From positions 1 to 22,805 of the forward strand of contig CAJTPU010000032.1 of NCBI GenBank assembly GCA_910578335.1: a stretch of DNA of 22,805 nucleotides, read 5' to 3'. Below, in pieces: positions 7,634-14,797 of this stretch. The position numbers were made by a program, and so were the translations under genes. The notes below the pieces were generated by a model that did not search any database, was not told where the DNA came from, and saw only the letters and a program-made list of their open reading frames with translations. The DNA comes from an uncultured Lachnospiraceae bacterium (GTDB lineage: Bacteria > Bacillota > Clostridia > Lachnospirales > Lachnospiraceae). Positions within the stretch are counted from its first letter, which is position 1. Each line of letters starts with the position of its first letter.

Positions 7634-7647
7634 CAATGTAAACATTG
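7634..7647. promoter_or_regulatory. Palindrome between yitT-like and lysR-like genes
   Basis: CAATG-TAAA-CATTG is a perfect 5+4+5 inverted repeat whose right arm overlaps the -35 of the LysR promoter. It is a candidate autoregulatory site for the LysR protein, which usually binds T-N11-A type palindromes. Confidence 0.4.
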
Positions 7648-7673
7648 CCCTTTATCGGTTTTTGTAGTAAGAT
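7645..7673 (+). promoter_or_regulatory. Promoter of the LysR-type gene
   Basis: TTGCCC (7645-7650), 17 bases, then TAAGAT (7668-7673). Each hexamer matches four of six SigA positions. The start would be near 7680, giving a leader of about 50 bases that contains a 6-bp hairpin at 7692-7709. Confidence 0.45.
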
Positions 7674-7730
7674 AGGCACAAGATGTCCATCTCTCCCGCT
7701 TTAGGGAGATTTCCTTACGGAAGGAAGCTT

Positions 7731-8645
7731 ATGATTGCAAATTTAGAATATTACAAGGTCTTTTATTACGTTGCCCGAACCGGCTCCCTGACCCATGCCG
7801 CCGGACTTTTATCTATTTCACAGCCCGCCGTCAGCCAGTCCATCCGGCTTTTGGAGGAACAGACCGGCGCGCGGCTTTTCTGCCGCATTTCCCGGGGCGT
7901 CAGGCTCACGGCGGAGGGTGAGCTGCTATATTCTTACGTCTCTAAAGGATATGAGCAGATAGAAGCCGGCGAGCAAAAGCTGAAGCAAATGCTCAATTTG
8001 GAGCTGGGGGAAATCCATATCGGCGCCAGCGACATGACCTTGCAGTTTTACCTGCTGCCCTTTTTGGAGCTTTTTCATGAAAAATACCCGGGCATCAAAG
8101 TGGTGGTAAGCAACGCGCCTACTCCCGAAACCCTGCAGAACCTGCACACGGGGCAGATAGATTTCGGCATCGTCAGCACTCCCTTTGATACGCCAAAGGG
8201 CATGGAGACCATGGCGGTACGCAGCATCGAGGATATTTTTGTCTGCGGCAGGCGTTTTATCTCTTATAAAAATAAAACCCTCGATTTATCCGAGCTGGAA
8301 AAGCTCCCCATTATTTATCTGGAAAAAAACACAAGCACCAGAAGCTACATGGACAGCTTTTTATCCGGCAACGGCGTGCACATACAGCCGGAATTTGAGC
8401 TTGCCACCAGCGACATGATTGTACAGTTTGCCCTGCGGAATCTGGGCGTCGGCTGTGTGGTGCGGGATTTTGCCCAGCCCCACTTGCAGTCCGGCATGCT
8501 GTTTGAGCTTCGCTTTAATAAAATTATACCCAAAAGAGAATTTTGTATTGTAACGGCTGGCAAAAATCCCATGTCCGCCGCTGCCAAAAATCTTCTGGAT
8601 ATGATAAACAAGGAAAAAATGGAAAATTATAAAGCCGTCCCCTGA
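7731..8645 (+). CDS. LysR-family transcriptional regulator
   Basis: This 304-residue protein has an N-terminal winged HTH (about residues 1-60; FYYVARTGSLTHAA and ISQPAVSQSIRLLE are the classic LysR helices). A linker helix follows, then a two-lobed effector-binding domain (about 90-295) with the conserved LQNLHTGQIDFGIV strand region. The ATG at 7731 is preceded by GGAAGG at good spacing; an in-frame ATG 16 codons earlier would add residues atypical for the family. It is divergent from the YitT-like gene and is followed after 19 bases by a HAD hydrolase, so it may regulate either or both. The effector is unknown. Confidence 0.92.
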   Translation: MIANLEYYKVFYYVARTGSLTHAAGLLSISQPAVSQSIRLLEEQTGARLFCRISRGVRLTAEGELLYSYVSKGYEQIEAGEQKLKQMLNLELGEIHIGASDMTLQFYLLPFLELFHEKYPGIKVVVSNAPTPETLQNLHTGQIDFGIVSTPFDTPKGMETMAVRSIEDIFVCGRRFISYKNKTLDLSELEKLPIIYLEKNTSTRSYMDSFLSGNGVHIQPEFELATSDMIVQFALRNLGVGCVVRDFAQPHLQSGMLFELRFNKIIPKREFCIVTAGKNPMSAAAKNLLDMINKEKMENYKAVP

Positions 8646-8664
8646 CGGCGGAATGGAGAATATT

Positions 8665-9267
8665 ATGATTAAGACCGTTATTTTCGACATCGGAAACGTG
8701 CTGACCGGCTTTTCCTGGCAGCAGCATTTTGCCTCTTTCGGCTACACGGAAGAAATCGTAAAAAGACTGGGCGCCGCCACGGTGCTAAGCCCCCAGTGGA
8801 ACGAATATGATTTGGGTATTTTATCCGAAGAAGAAATTTTAAACCTTTTTATTCAAAATGACCCCGCCATCGAAAAAGAGCTGCGGGAATCCCTCGCTGA
8901 CGCGGGCGGTATTTTAATGCGCTGCGACTATGCGATTCCATGGATTGAAGAGCTTAAGGCAAAGGGCTATCAGACGCTCTTTCTGTCCAATTTTTCCGAA
9001 AAAGCGCTTAGGGACTGCGCTCATGCGATGGACTTCGTCCCCCATTTAGACGGCGGTATCTTCTCCTGCAAGGTACACCTCACCAAACCGGACCCCGCCA
9101 TCTACAGCCTGCTCCTTGACCGGTACCGTCTAAACCCTGATGAATGTGTCTTCATCGACGACACACTGCCAAACATTACCGCCGCCGAAGCCCTTGGCAT
9201 ACACGGTATCCATTTTAAGGACCTTGCGCAGGCAAAGGCTGCGCTCGCCGGACTTGGCGTTGTATAA
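8665..9267 (+). CDS. HAD-superfamily hydrolase, subfamily IA (YihX-like)
   Basis: This 200-residue cytoplasmic protein has the full HAD core: nucleophile D8 in FDIGNV, motif II Ser in LSNFSE (about 111-116), the motif III lysine in KPDPAIY (about 142) and the motif IV acidic pair in VFIDDT. A small helical cap lies between motifs I and II. The usual second aspartate of DxD is replaced by glycine, as in YihX-type sugar phosphatases (FDLGNV). It probably removes phosphate from a small metabolite such as a sugar phosphate, but the substrate is not set by sequence. The ATG at 8665 has GGAG six bases upstream; an ATG four codons earlier is less likely. It is probably co-transcribed with the LysR gene. 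Confidence 0.9.
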   Translation: MIKTVIFDIGNVLTGFSWQQHFASFGYTEEIVKRLGAATVLSPQWNEYDLGILSEEEILNLFIQNDPAIEKELRESLADAGGILMRCDYAIPWIEELKAKGYQTLFLSNFSEKALRDCAHAMDFVPHLDGGIFSCKVHLTKPDPAIYSLLLDRYRLNPDECVFIDDTLPNITAAEALGIHGIHFKDLAQAKAALAGLGVV

Positions 9268-9282
9268 TAGAATACTTGGAGA

Positions 9283-9319
9283 GCGCGTCAGCACGAACCC
9301 ATCCTTCTGCTGACTGCGC
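9283..9319. terminator. Possible bidirectional terminator hairpin
   Basis: GCGC-GTCAGCA (9283-9293) pairs with TGCTGAC-T-GCGC (9308-9319), an 11-bp stem with one bulge. It lies between convergent genes. No clear U-run follows on either strand, so efficiency is uncertain. Confidence 0.4.
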
Positions 9320-9330
9320 CCTGCTGCATC

Positions 9331-9645
9331 CTACTCCTTCTCTTCCGTTTCTGCCGCTGCCTCCTCTTCGGCTTCTTCCTTTTCCTCCTGATTCGTTTCC
9401 TCCTCGTGCGCATCCTGCATCAAATGCAAATCCGCAATGGTTTTCTTCCCCGTCACCTGCCCGTATATCCAGATGAAAATCCACGCAGCCAGCGGTATCA
9501 CCACTGTGCAGATTGCACTCAGGCGGAACAACGCACCTGATGCAGAGGAGTCAAACACAGCCAGCAGAAGCGTCACCAAATATAAAGCCGCCAACAGCAC
9601 CACGGCAATAAGCGCCGCGATTTGCTTCACACTTCTTTTCTTCAC
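9331..9645 (-). CDS. Small two-helix membrane protein with acidic tail
   Basis: The 104-residue product has a basic start, two hydrophobic helices (about residues 8-30 and 40-62) and a highly charged C-terminal tail made mostly of Glu and Ala. I recognise no characterised family. It starts with GTG only two bases after the stop codon of purA, so it is probably expressed with purA. The tail is expected on the cytoplasmic side if the basic N terminus is inside. A link to purine metabolism is not implied beyond the shared transcript. The Glu-rich tail is low complexity and not useful for homology. Confidence 0.65.
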   Translation of the reverse strand: MKKRSVKQIAALIAVVLLAALYLVTLLLAVFDSSASGALFRLSAICTVVIPLAAWIFIWIYGQVTGKKTIADLHLMQDAHEEETNQEEKEEAEEEAAAETEEKE

Positions 9646-9647
9646 AA

Positions 9648-10931
9648 TTATTTTCCCTTTCTGTAAATAATATCGTCCCGCCCCGGTCCGTTGCTCACCA
9701 TGGTAATCGGATAGCCAATCTGTTCTTCAATAAACTCGATATATTTCCGGCAGTTTTCCGGCAGCGCATCATACTCCCTGATGCCCCTGATGTCGCTCTT
9801 CCAGCCCTTTAAGACCGTCAGCACAGGCTTCGCCTTCTCTAACTTTGCCGTAACCGGAAATTCCGTCGTAACCACACCGTCTATCTCATAGCCCGTGCAG
9901 ACAGGAATCTCGTCCAGATACCCCAGCACATCCAGCACGGTAAACGCCACGTCCGTGGTGCCCTGCAGGCGGCAGCCGTATTTGGAAGCCACGCAGTCAA
10001 ACCAGCCCATACGTCTGGGACGCCCCGTGGTTGCGCCGTATTCTCCGCCGTCGCCGCCGCGCCTTCTCAGTTCATCCGCCTCCTCTCCAAAAATCTCGGA
10101 GACAAAGGCGCCCGCGCCTACCGCGGAAGAATATGCCTTGCAGACCGTCACGATTTCCTTGATTTCGTAAGGCGGCACGCCCGCTCCAATGGCGCCGTAC
10201 GCAGCCAGCGTGGAGGAAGACGTCACCATGGGATAAATACCGTGGTCAGGGTCCTTTAAGGTGCCGAGCTGCCCCTCTAAAAGCACTGTCTTTCCTTCCT
10301 TAAGCGCCTTATCAAGAAACGCGGATACATCGCACACATAGGGCGCAATCATGTCCCGATATTCATGCAGAGTCTCAAGCAGCGCTTCCGGCTGCATTTC
10401 CTCCTTATGGTACAAATGGGTAAAGAGAATATTTTTCGTCTCCAGCACACGATATACCTTATCCTTTAAAATCTCTTCGTCAAAAAGCTCGCTGACCTGA
10501 AAGCCGATTTTTGCAAATTTGTCAGAATAAAAAGGCGCAATTCCCGATTTGGTGGAGCCAAAGGAATTTTTGCCCAGCCTCTCCTCCTCGTACTGGTCAA
10601 GAAGAATGTGATAGGGCATCACAATCTGCGCCCGGTCGGACACCAGAATCTTAGGCATTGGCACGCCTCTGTCCGTTATGGATTTGATTTCATTTATCAG
10701 AATGGGAATATTGAGCGCCACACCGTTTCCGATAATACTGGTGGTATGGCTGTAGAACACACCGGAAGGCAGCGTGTGCAGCGCAAATTTGCCATAATTG
10801 TTGACAATGGTATGTCCGGCATTGGCGCCTCCCTGAAAGCGCACGATAATATCCGCCTTCTCCGCCATCATATCCGTGATTTTGCCTTTTCCCTCATCTC
10901 CCCAGTTTGCTCCTACTACTGCTTTTACCAT
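9648..10931 (-). CDS. purA: Adenylosuccinate synthetase
   Basis: PurA joins IMP and aspartate using GTP to form adenylosuccinate, the first step of the AMP branch. The 427-residue length fits the family. The N-terminal P-loop GDEGKGK (residues 11-17) holds the catalytic Asp12, and His40 lies in NAGHT. FGSTKSGIAPFYSDK, TTGRPRRMGWFD and the C-terminal 'VSNGPGRDD' are all recognisable family segments. I chose the ATG at 10931, eight bases after GGAGG. An in-frame ATG five codons upstream overlaps the GGAGG itself. PurB, which acts next, is encoded just upstream in the same direction, but purA has its own promoter and a leader hairpin. Confidence 0.97.
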   Translation of the reverse strand: MVKAVVGANWGDEGKGKITDMMAEKADIIVRFQGGANAGHTIVNNYGKFALHTLPSGVFYSHTTSIIGNGVALNIPILINEIKSITDRGVPMPKILVSDRAQIVMPYHILLDQYEEERLGKNSFGSTKSGIAPFYSDKFAKIGFQVSELFDEEILKDKVYRVLETKNILFTHLYHKEEMQPEALLETLHEYRDMIAPYVCDVSAFLDKALKEGKTVLLEGQLGTLKDPDHGIYPMVTSSSTLAAYGAIGAGVPPYEIKEIVTVCKAYSSAVGAGAFVSEIFGEEADELRRRGGDGGEYGATTGRPRRMGWFDCVASKYGCRLQGTTDVAFTVLDVLGYLDEIPVCTGYEIDGVVTTEFPVTAKLEKAKPVLTVLKGWKSDIRGIREYDALPENCRKYIEFIEEQIGYPITMVSNGPGRDDIIYRKGK

Positions 10932-10981
10932 TGATTTTACCTCCATTTGTACCGTTTCTCTGGATTACTGTCATACATAAA

Positions 10982-11003
10982 GGGCAGGTGTAAAAACCTG
11001 CCC
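10982..11003 (-). promoter_or_regulatory. Hairpin in purA leader / purB trailer
   Basis: GGGCAGGT (10982-10989) and ACCTGCCC (10996-11003) form a perfect 8-bp stem. On the minus strand it is followed by TTTATG, a weak U-run. It falls about 13 bases after the predicted purA start, so it may be an attenuator, an mRNA-stabilising cap, or a weak purB terminator. Confidence 0.5.
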
Positions 11004-11022
11004 CGTCCGTTCTTACTTTATG

Positions 11023-11051
11023 ATTATACCCGAAAACTTATCATAAGTAAA
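11023..11051 (-). promoter_or_regulatory. purA promoter with overlapping palindrome
   Basis: TTTACT (11051-11046), 17 bases, perfect TATAAT (11028-11023) on the minus strand. A 6+1+6 palindrome, ACTTAT-C-ATAAGT (11036-11048 on the plus strand), overlaps the -35 and spacer and could be an operator. Confidence 0.65.
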
Positions 11052-11089
11052 ATCAATATTATTTATGAGTATTATAAATTTTTCTTATC

Positions 11090-12523
11090 TTATACATTGA
11101 TGACTGCCTTGACGCCAAGCATCTCCCGATGTTCCTCCAAAATAGGGCGGATTACCTTTTGCAGGAAGGCATCTACCTGCTCTTTTGCGCGTCCCACATA
11201 CTTTGCAGGGTCCATCGTCTTCTGCAAGTCCTCCGGCGAAAGATTAAACGCCGCATCTGCCGCAATCAGCTCCAGCAGATTGTTCTCTTTTCCCTCTACT
11301 TTCACATTTCTGCCTGCTTCCATGGAAAGCTCTCTGATACGCTCATGCAGCTCCTGCCTGTCCCCGCCTGCCTTTACCGCATCCATCATAATGTTTTCCG
11401 TCGCCATAAAAGGAAGCTCGCTCATCAGACGCTTTTCAATCACTTTGGGATACACCACCAGACCGTCCACCACGTTCAGACACAAATCCAGAATCCCGTC
11501 CGTCGCCAGAAAACCCTCCGGAACGGAAAGCCGCTTGTTGGCAGAGTCGTCCAACGTTCTCTCGAACCACTGGGTTGCCGAAGTAATCGCCGGGTTCAGG
11601 GCGTCAATCATCACATAGCGGCTGAGAGAGGCAATTCGCTCGCTCCGCATGGGATTTCTCTTGTACGCCATAGCAGAAGAACCAATCTGGCTCTTTTCAA
11701 AAGGCTCCTCCACCTCTTTCAAATGCTGCAGAAGCCGAATATCATTGCTCATCTTGTGCGCCGAAGCCGCAATGCCCGCCAGCACGTTTAACACGCGTGT
11801 ATCCACCTTGCGGGAGTAAGTCTGTCCCGATACGGGATAACACTCTGCAAAGCCCATCTTTTCTGCAATCATAGGGTCAATCTTATCTATTTTTTCCTGG
11901 TCGCCGTCAAAAAGCTCCAGAAAAGACGCCTGCGTCCCCGTCGTACCCTTACTGCCCAGAAGCTTCATGGTGGAGAGCACATGCTCCAAATCCTCCAAAT
12001 CCAGAGAAAATTCCTGCAGCCACAGCGTCGCGCGCTTTCCTACGGTAGTAGGCTGTGCCGGCTGAAAGTGAGTAAAGGCAAGCGTGGGCTGTGCTTTATA
12101 CTTGTCCGCAAAATCTGCCAGCTCGCTCATCACATTCACCAGCTTCTTTTGAATCAGTTTCAGCGCCTCCGTCATCACGATAATGTCTGTATTATCCCCC
12201 ACATAGCAGGAGGTTGCCCCCAGATGGATAATCCCCTTTGCCTTTGGACACTGCACGCCATAAGCATATACATGACTCATTACATCGTGGCGCACTTCCT
12301 TCTCCCGCGCCTTCGCCACATCATAGTTGATATCCTCTGCGTGTGCCTTCAATTCCGCTATCTGTTCCTCCGTAATGGGAAGTCCCAGCTCCTTTTCCGT
12401 TTCTGCGAGAGCAATCCACAGCTTTCTCCATGTACGGAATTTCATGTCCTGTGAAAAAATATACTGCATCTCCCTGCTGGCGTAGCGCTCTGAAAGAGGG
12501 CTCTGGTATACGTCTGTACTCAT
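11090..12523 (-). CDS. purB: Adenylosuccinate lyase
   Basis: PurB removes fumarate from SAICAR in IMP synthesis and from adenylosuccinate to give AMP. The 477-residue protein carries the fumarase/aspartase superfamily signature GSSAMAYKRNPMRSE (281-294), with the flexible-loop serines at 282-283. It also has the catalytic histidine region FTHFQPAQPTT (His152) and HLGATSCYVGDNTD (100-113). The segment around LLGSKGTTGTQASFLELF resembles the longer PurB type that includes the animal enzymes rather than the short B. subtilis type. The ATG at 12523 has AAGGAG six bases upstream; an upstream in-frame start at 12571 lacks one. The gene follows purF after 65 bases in the same direction. Confidence 0.96.
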   Translation of the reverse strand: MSTDVYQSPLSERYASREMQYIFSQDMKFRTWRKLWIALAETEKELGLPITEEQIAELKAHAEDINYDVAKAREKEVRHDVMSHVYAYGVQCPKAKGIIHLGATSCYVGDNTDIIVMTEALKLIQKKLVNVMSELADFADKYKAQPTLAFTHFQPAQPTTVGKRATLWLQEFSLDLEDLEHVLSTMKLLGSKGTTGTQASFLELFDGDQEKIDKIDPMIAEKMGFAECYPVSGQTYSRKVDTRVLNVLAGIAASAHKMSNDIRLLQHLKEVEEPFEKSQIGSSAMAYKRNPMRSERIASLSRYVMIDALNPAITSATQWFERTLDDSANKRLSVPEGFLATDGILDLCLNVVDGLVVYPKVIEKRLMSELPFMATENIMMDAVKAGGDRQELHERIRELSMEAGRNVKVEGKENNLLELIAADAAFNLSPEDLQKTMDPAKYVGRAKEQVDAFLQKVIRPILEEHREMLGVKAVINV

Positions 12524-12588
12524 GTGATTCTCCTTTTCCTGTTTTCTATACTTTTGTGATTCAGGCAGCAAAAGTCCTGTTTCTCCGC

Positions 12589-14031
12589 CTATGCCTCAAA
12601 CTCCCCGCGAATATCCTCTTTGGGCGGCTCCATGGGATAATTGCCCGTAAAGCAGCCCTTACAGATGCCAAGATTTCCCACCAGCTCCTGCAGCCTTTCT
12701 TCTCTGAGATATCCCAGCGAATCCGCTCCTATCATACGGCAGACTTCCTCCTCGCTGTGGTTGTAGGCAATAAGCTGTTCTCTCGCAGGAACATCCGTGC
12801 CGAAATAGCAGGGCCATAAAAAGGGGGGCGAACTGACACGCATATGTACCTCCTTTGCACCCGCTTCCCTTAACATCCGCACAATCCGGTCCGAAGTCGT
12901 TCCTCTGACGATGGAGTCGTCTATCATAATAATCCGCTTGCCCGAAACAGACTCTTTTATCGCGTTCAATTTTACCTGCACACTGCTCTCCCTGCTCTTT
13001 TGCTGGGGCTTAATGAAGGTTCTTCCAATATATGCATTTTTGACAAAGGCGGTGCCGTAGGGAATCCCTGACTGCAGGGCATAGCCCATAGCGGCACAAT
13101 TGCCGGACTCCGGCACACCCACCACCATATCTGCCTCCACAGGCGAATCCATGGCAAGATACTTTCCCGCCAGAATCCGCGAATTATATACGCTTACCCC
13201 GTCGATATAGCTGTCAGGACGTGAAAAATAAATATACTCAAAAATACAGCGCGCCGTCTCTTCCGGCTTTAGCGCATGGGACATATCGGACACGATTCCC
13301 TTCGGAGAAATCGTGACAATCTCACCCGGCAGCACATCACGCACAAACTCCGCACCCACCGTGTCCAGCGCACAAGTCTCGCTGGTGATAAAGTAGGTGT
13401 CCTCCCGCCTGCCAATGCAGAGCGGTTTAAATCCAAAGGGGTCCCGCGCCCCAATCAGCTTACGGGGCGACATAATCACAAGGGAATACGCGCCCTTGAT
13501 TTTCCCCATGGCGCGTCCCACCGCCTCCTCCGCAGACTTGGCATTCAGACGCTCTCTGGCGATAAGATAGGCGATAATCTCGGAATCGATAGTCGTCTGA
13601 AAAATGGCTCCTGTATAGGCAAGCTCCTTCTTCAGCTCCGGCGTGTTAATCAAATTGCCGTTATGCGCCAGCCCCAGCGTACCCTTTACATAGTTTATCA
13701 CCAACGGCTGCGCATTTTCGCGGGTGGAGCTGCCCGCCGTGGAATAGCGCACATGCCCGACCCCGATATTGCCGGAAAGCCGGCCTATGCTCTCTGCATG
13801 GAACGTCTCGTTGACAAGTCCCATGTCCTTTAAGCTTAGCACCCTTCCTTTGGGTCCTTTGGTATCACTGACAGCGATACCACAACTTTCCTGCCCCCTG
13901 TGCTGCAGGGCAAGCAGTCCATAGTAAATCGTGGAAGCCACGTCTCCTCCGCCAAAATCGTATGCGCCGAATACACCGCACGCTTCACGCGGTTTGTCCG
14001 TATTTTCATGTATGCCAATAGATGTGTTCAT
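12589..14031 (-). CDS. purF: Amidophosphoribosyltransferase (Fe-S type)
   Basis: PurF makes phosphoribosylamine from PRPP and glutamine, the committed step of purine synthesis. From the ATG at 14031 it has 480 residues. Cys18 in EACGVFG is the glutaminase nucleophile exposed after propeptide removal. The PRPP-binding loop reads IMIDDSIVRGTTS. Four cysteines match the [4Fe-4S] ligands of the B. subtilis enzyme: one in ARCIFEYIYFSRP, one in LWPCYFG and two in CKGC near the C terminus. The start is uncertain. Neither this ATG nor one twelve codons upstream (14067) has a strong ribosome binding site. The leader contains a long palindrome, so translation may depend on leader structure. Confidence 0.96.
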   Translation of the reverse strand: MNTSIGIHENTDKPREACGVFGAYDFGGGDVASTIYYGLLALQHRGQESCGIAVSDTKGPKGRVLSLKDMGLVNETFHAESIGRLSGNIGVGHVRYSTAGSSTRENAQPLVINYVKGTLGLAHNGNLINTPELKKELAYTGAIFQTTIDSEIIAYLIARERLNAKSAEEAVGRAMGKIKGAYSLVIMSPRKLIGARDPFGFKPLCIGRREDTYFITSETCALDTVGAEFVRDVLPGEIVTISPKGIVSDMSHALKPEETARCIFEYIYFSRPDSYIDGVSVYNSRILAGKYLAMDSPVEADMVVGVPESGNCAAMGYALQSGIPYGTAFVKNAYIGRTFIKPQQKSRESSVQVKLNAIKESVSGKRIIMIDDSIVRGTTSDRIVRMLREAGAKEVHMRVSSPPFLWPCYFGTDVPAREQLIAYNHSEEEVCRMIGADSLGYLREERLQELVGNLGICKGCFTGNYPMEPPKEDIRGEFEA

Positions 14032-14092
14032 GCTTATCAGGTCTCTTTTCTCTGGGTGGGGCAGCATTCTTTATAGCTCGCTTCGCTCGCCT

Positions 14093-14159
14093 GGGGATAA
14101 TATCTATAGCCGCATCGGCTCAAGCAGGCTTGGCCGATGCGGCTATAGATATTATCTCC
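14093..14159. repeat. Long perfect palindrome (REP/MITE-like) in the purF leader
   Basis: Arms of 24 identical bases run 14096-14119 and 14133-14156. Inside them CAAGC (14121-14125) pairs with GCTTG (14128-14132), leaving one bulged T and a two-base loop. Outside, three further positions pair, one as G-T. The total is about 32 bp of nearly perfect stem. No U-run follows on either strand, so it is not a normal terminator. Beside it (about 14076-14090) is a GC-rich GCTCGCTTCGCTCGC motif. Confidence 0.85.
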
Positions 14160-14178
14160 GACTCTGCCCTTCACGGAC

Positions 14179-14207
14179 ATTATATATCACACTTTCCCCA
14201 AAAGCAA
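14179..14207 (-). promoter_or_regulatory. purF promoter
   Basis: On the minus strand TTGCTT (14207-14202), 17 bases, then perfect TATAAT (14184-14179). The start near 14172 would place the long palindrome about 13 bases into the transcript. No purine riboswitch fold was recognised in the leader. Confidence 0.6.
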
Positions 14208-14227
14208 CTGTTTCCCGTTGAGAAAGC

Positions 14228-14278
14228 ATACCTGCAGCACAAAACAGTACCCCACTGTTTTATACTGCAGGTATTTTT
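14228..14278 (+). terminator. Orphan intrinsic terminator on the plus strand
   Basis: ATACCTGCAG (14228-14237) pairs with CTGCAGGTAT (14265-14274), and AAAACAGT (14241-14248) pairs with ACTGTTTT (14254-14261) inside it. The plus strand continues TTTTC. No plus-strand gene lies upstream within 4 kb, and the minus-strand U-run is weak, so what it terminates is unclear. Confidence 0.55.
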
Positions 14279-14513
14279 CTGCTGTCCGGCATCCGGCTTT
14301 TGGTTTCTTCGCTCTTGCCGCCAGATTACAGCCGGACATTTAAAAGTTCTTTTGCATGATACCATATCGGATACACTCTCTATTCTAACCTATTCGCCCT
14401 ATTCCGGACACCCCTGTCCTGAAACCCAAAAAGCAAAAATGATAACCTTATAAACATAGTATCATACAAAAGTTTCTTTTCTGTTATATTTTTACATATT
14501 TTAACATTTTCTT

Positions 14514-14593
14514 CCATAACAAATCAGGCAACAGAAGGGAAAAAAATTAGTTTTACTGTTGCCTGATTTGCTATGGTTTTCTTTTGTTTTTCT
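14514..14593 (+). terminator. Strong hairpin with U-rich tail before the peptide gene
   Basis: Arms 14514-14534 and 14556-14576 match at 20 of 21 positions with a 21-base A/T-rich loop. A run of mostly T follows on the plus strand to 14593. It ends about 55 bases before the peptide start codon. It may insulate the peptide gene from upstream transcription or act as an attenuator in its leader. Confidence 0.65.
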
Positions 14594-14647
14594 TTATAGA
14601 ATCGACTTGTTACCAGACACCCCGCAAACAACAAAGGAGAAACCTGT

Positions 14648-14797
14648 ATGAAAAACACTATGAAAAAAATCATTGCCATTACCGCTGTCTGCCTGATGGC
14701 TGCACAGACCATCAAAGCTGCACCTGTAGAAAACACAAGGGAGGCAGAAACTATTTTTTGCGATGACCACCATCCCCCAAAACCTATAAAGGTCTAA
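14648..14797 (+). CDS. Small secreted peptide precursor, candidate signalling peptide
   Basis: This 49-residue ORF has no recognised family but strong gene signals. AAAGGAG stands eight bases before the ATG. The n-region MKNTMKK is basic, followed by a hydrophobic core (IIAITAVCLMAAQTI, residues 8-22) and a short polar region near KAAP, as in Sec signal peptides. Cleavage near residue 24-25 would leave an exported tail of about 25 residues, ending DDHHPPKPIKV and containing one Cys (residue 38). There is no good lipobox. The TAA overlaps the stop codon of the convergent HTH/helical-repeat regulator. Phr, PapR and related peptide pheromones have this precursor plan and lie next to their receptors. 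The signalling role is inferred. A possible -10 (TATAGA, 14595-14600) lies upstream, but no good -35 was found. Confidence 0.7.
   Translation: MKNTMKKIIAITAVCLMAAQTIKAAPVENTREAETIFCDDHHPPKPIKV

Larger units (their letters stand above)
14208..14647. other. Intergenic region without a recognised protein gene
   Basis: This stretch between the purF promoter and the small peptide gene is AT-rich in its second half. It holds two strong hairpins, each followed by a U-run on the plus strand (14228-14278 and 14514-14593). Short open frames exist but none has a ribosome binding site. A plus-strand small RNA ending at either hairpin is possible but no promoter is clear. Confidence 0.5.

Noticed and set aside
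8665..9267. Loss of the second Asp of DxD in the HAD hydrolase
   Set aside because: YihX-type HAD phosphatases naturally have DxG at this position.
14093..14159. The long palindrome as an intrinsic terminator
   Set aside because: No U-run follows on either strand and it lies between a good promoter and the purF start codon.
14372..14379. A second TCCGATAT on the minus strand in the purF upstream region
   Set aside because: No TAAA at the right distance; probably chance.
14524..14736. A 70-codon hydrophobic frame on the minus strand opposite the peptide gene
   Set aside because: Its hydrophobic part is the complement of the peptide's signal sequence and no ribosome binding site precedes it.
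14584..14766. A 60-codon frame on the plus strand overlapping the peptide gene
   Set aside because: Its start has no ribosome binding site, whereas the AAAGGAG at 14633-14639 fits the other frame starting at 14648, which has a clear signal sequence.
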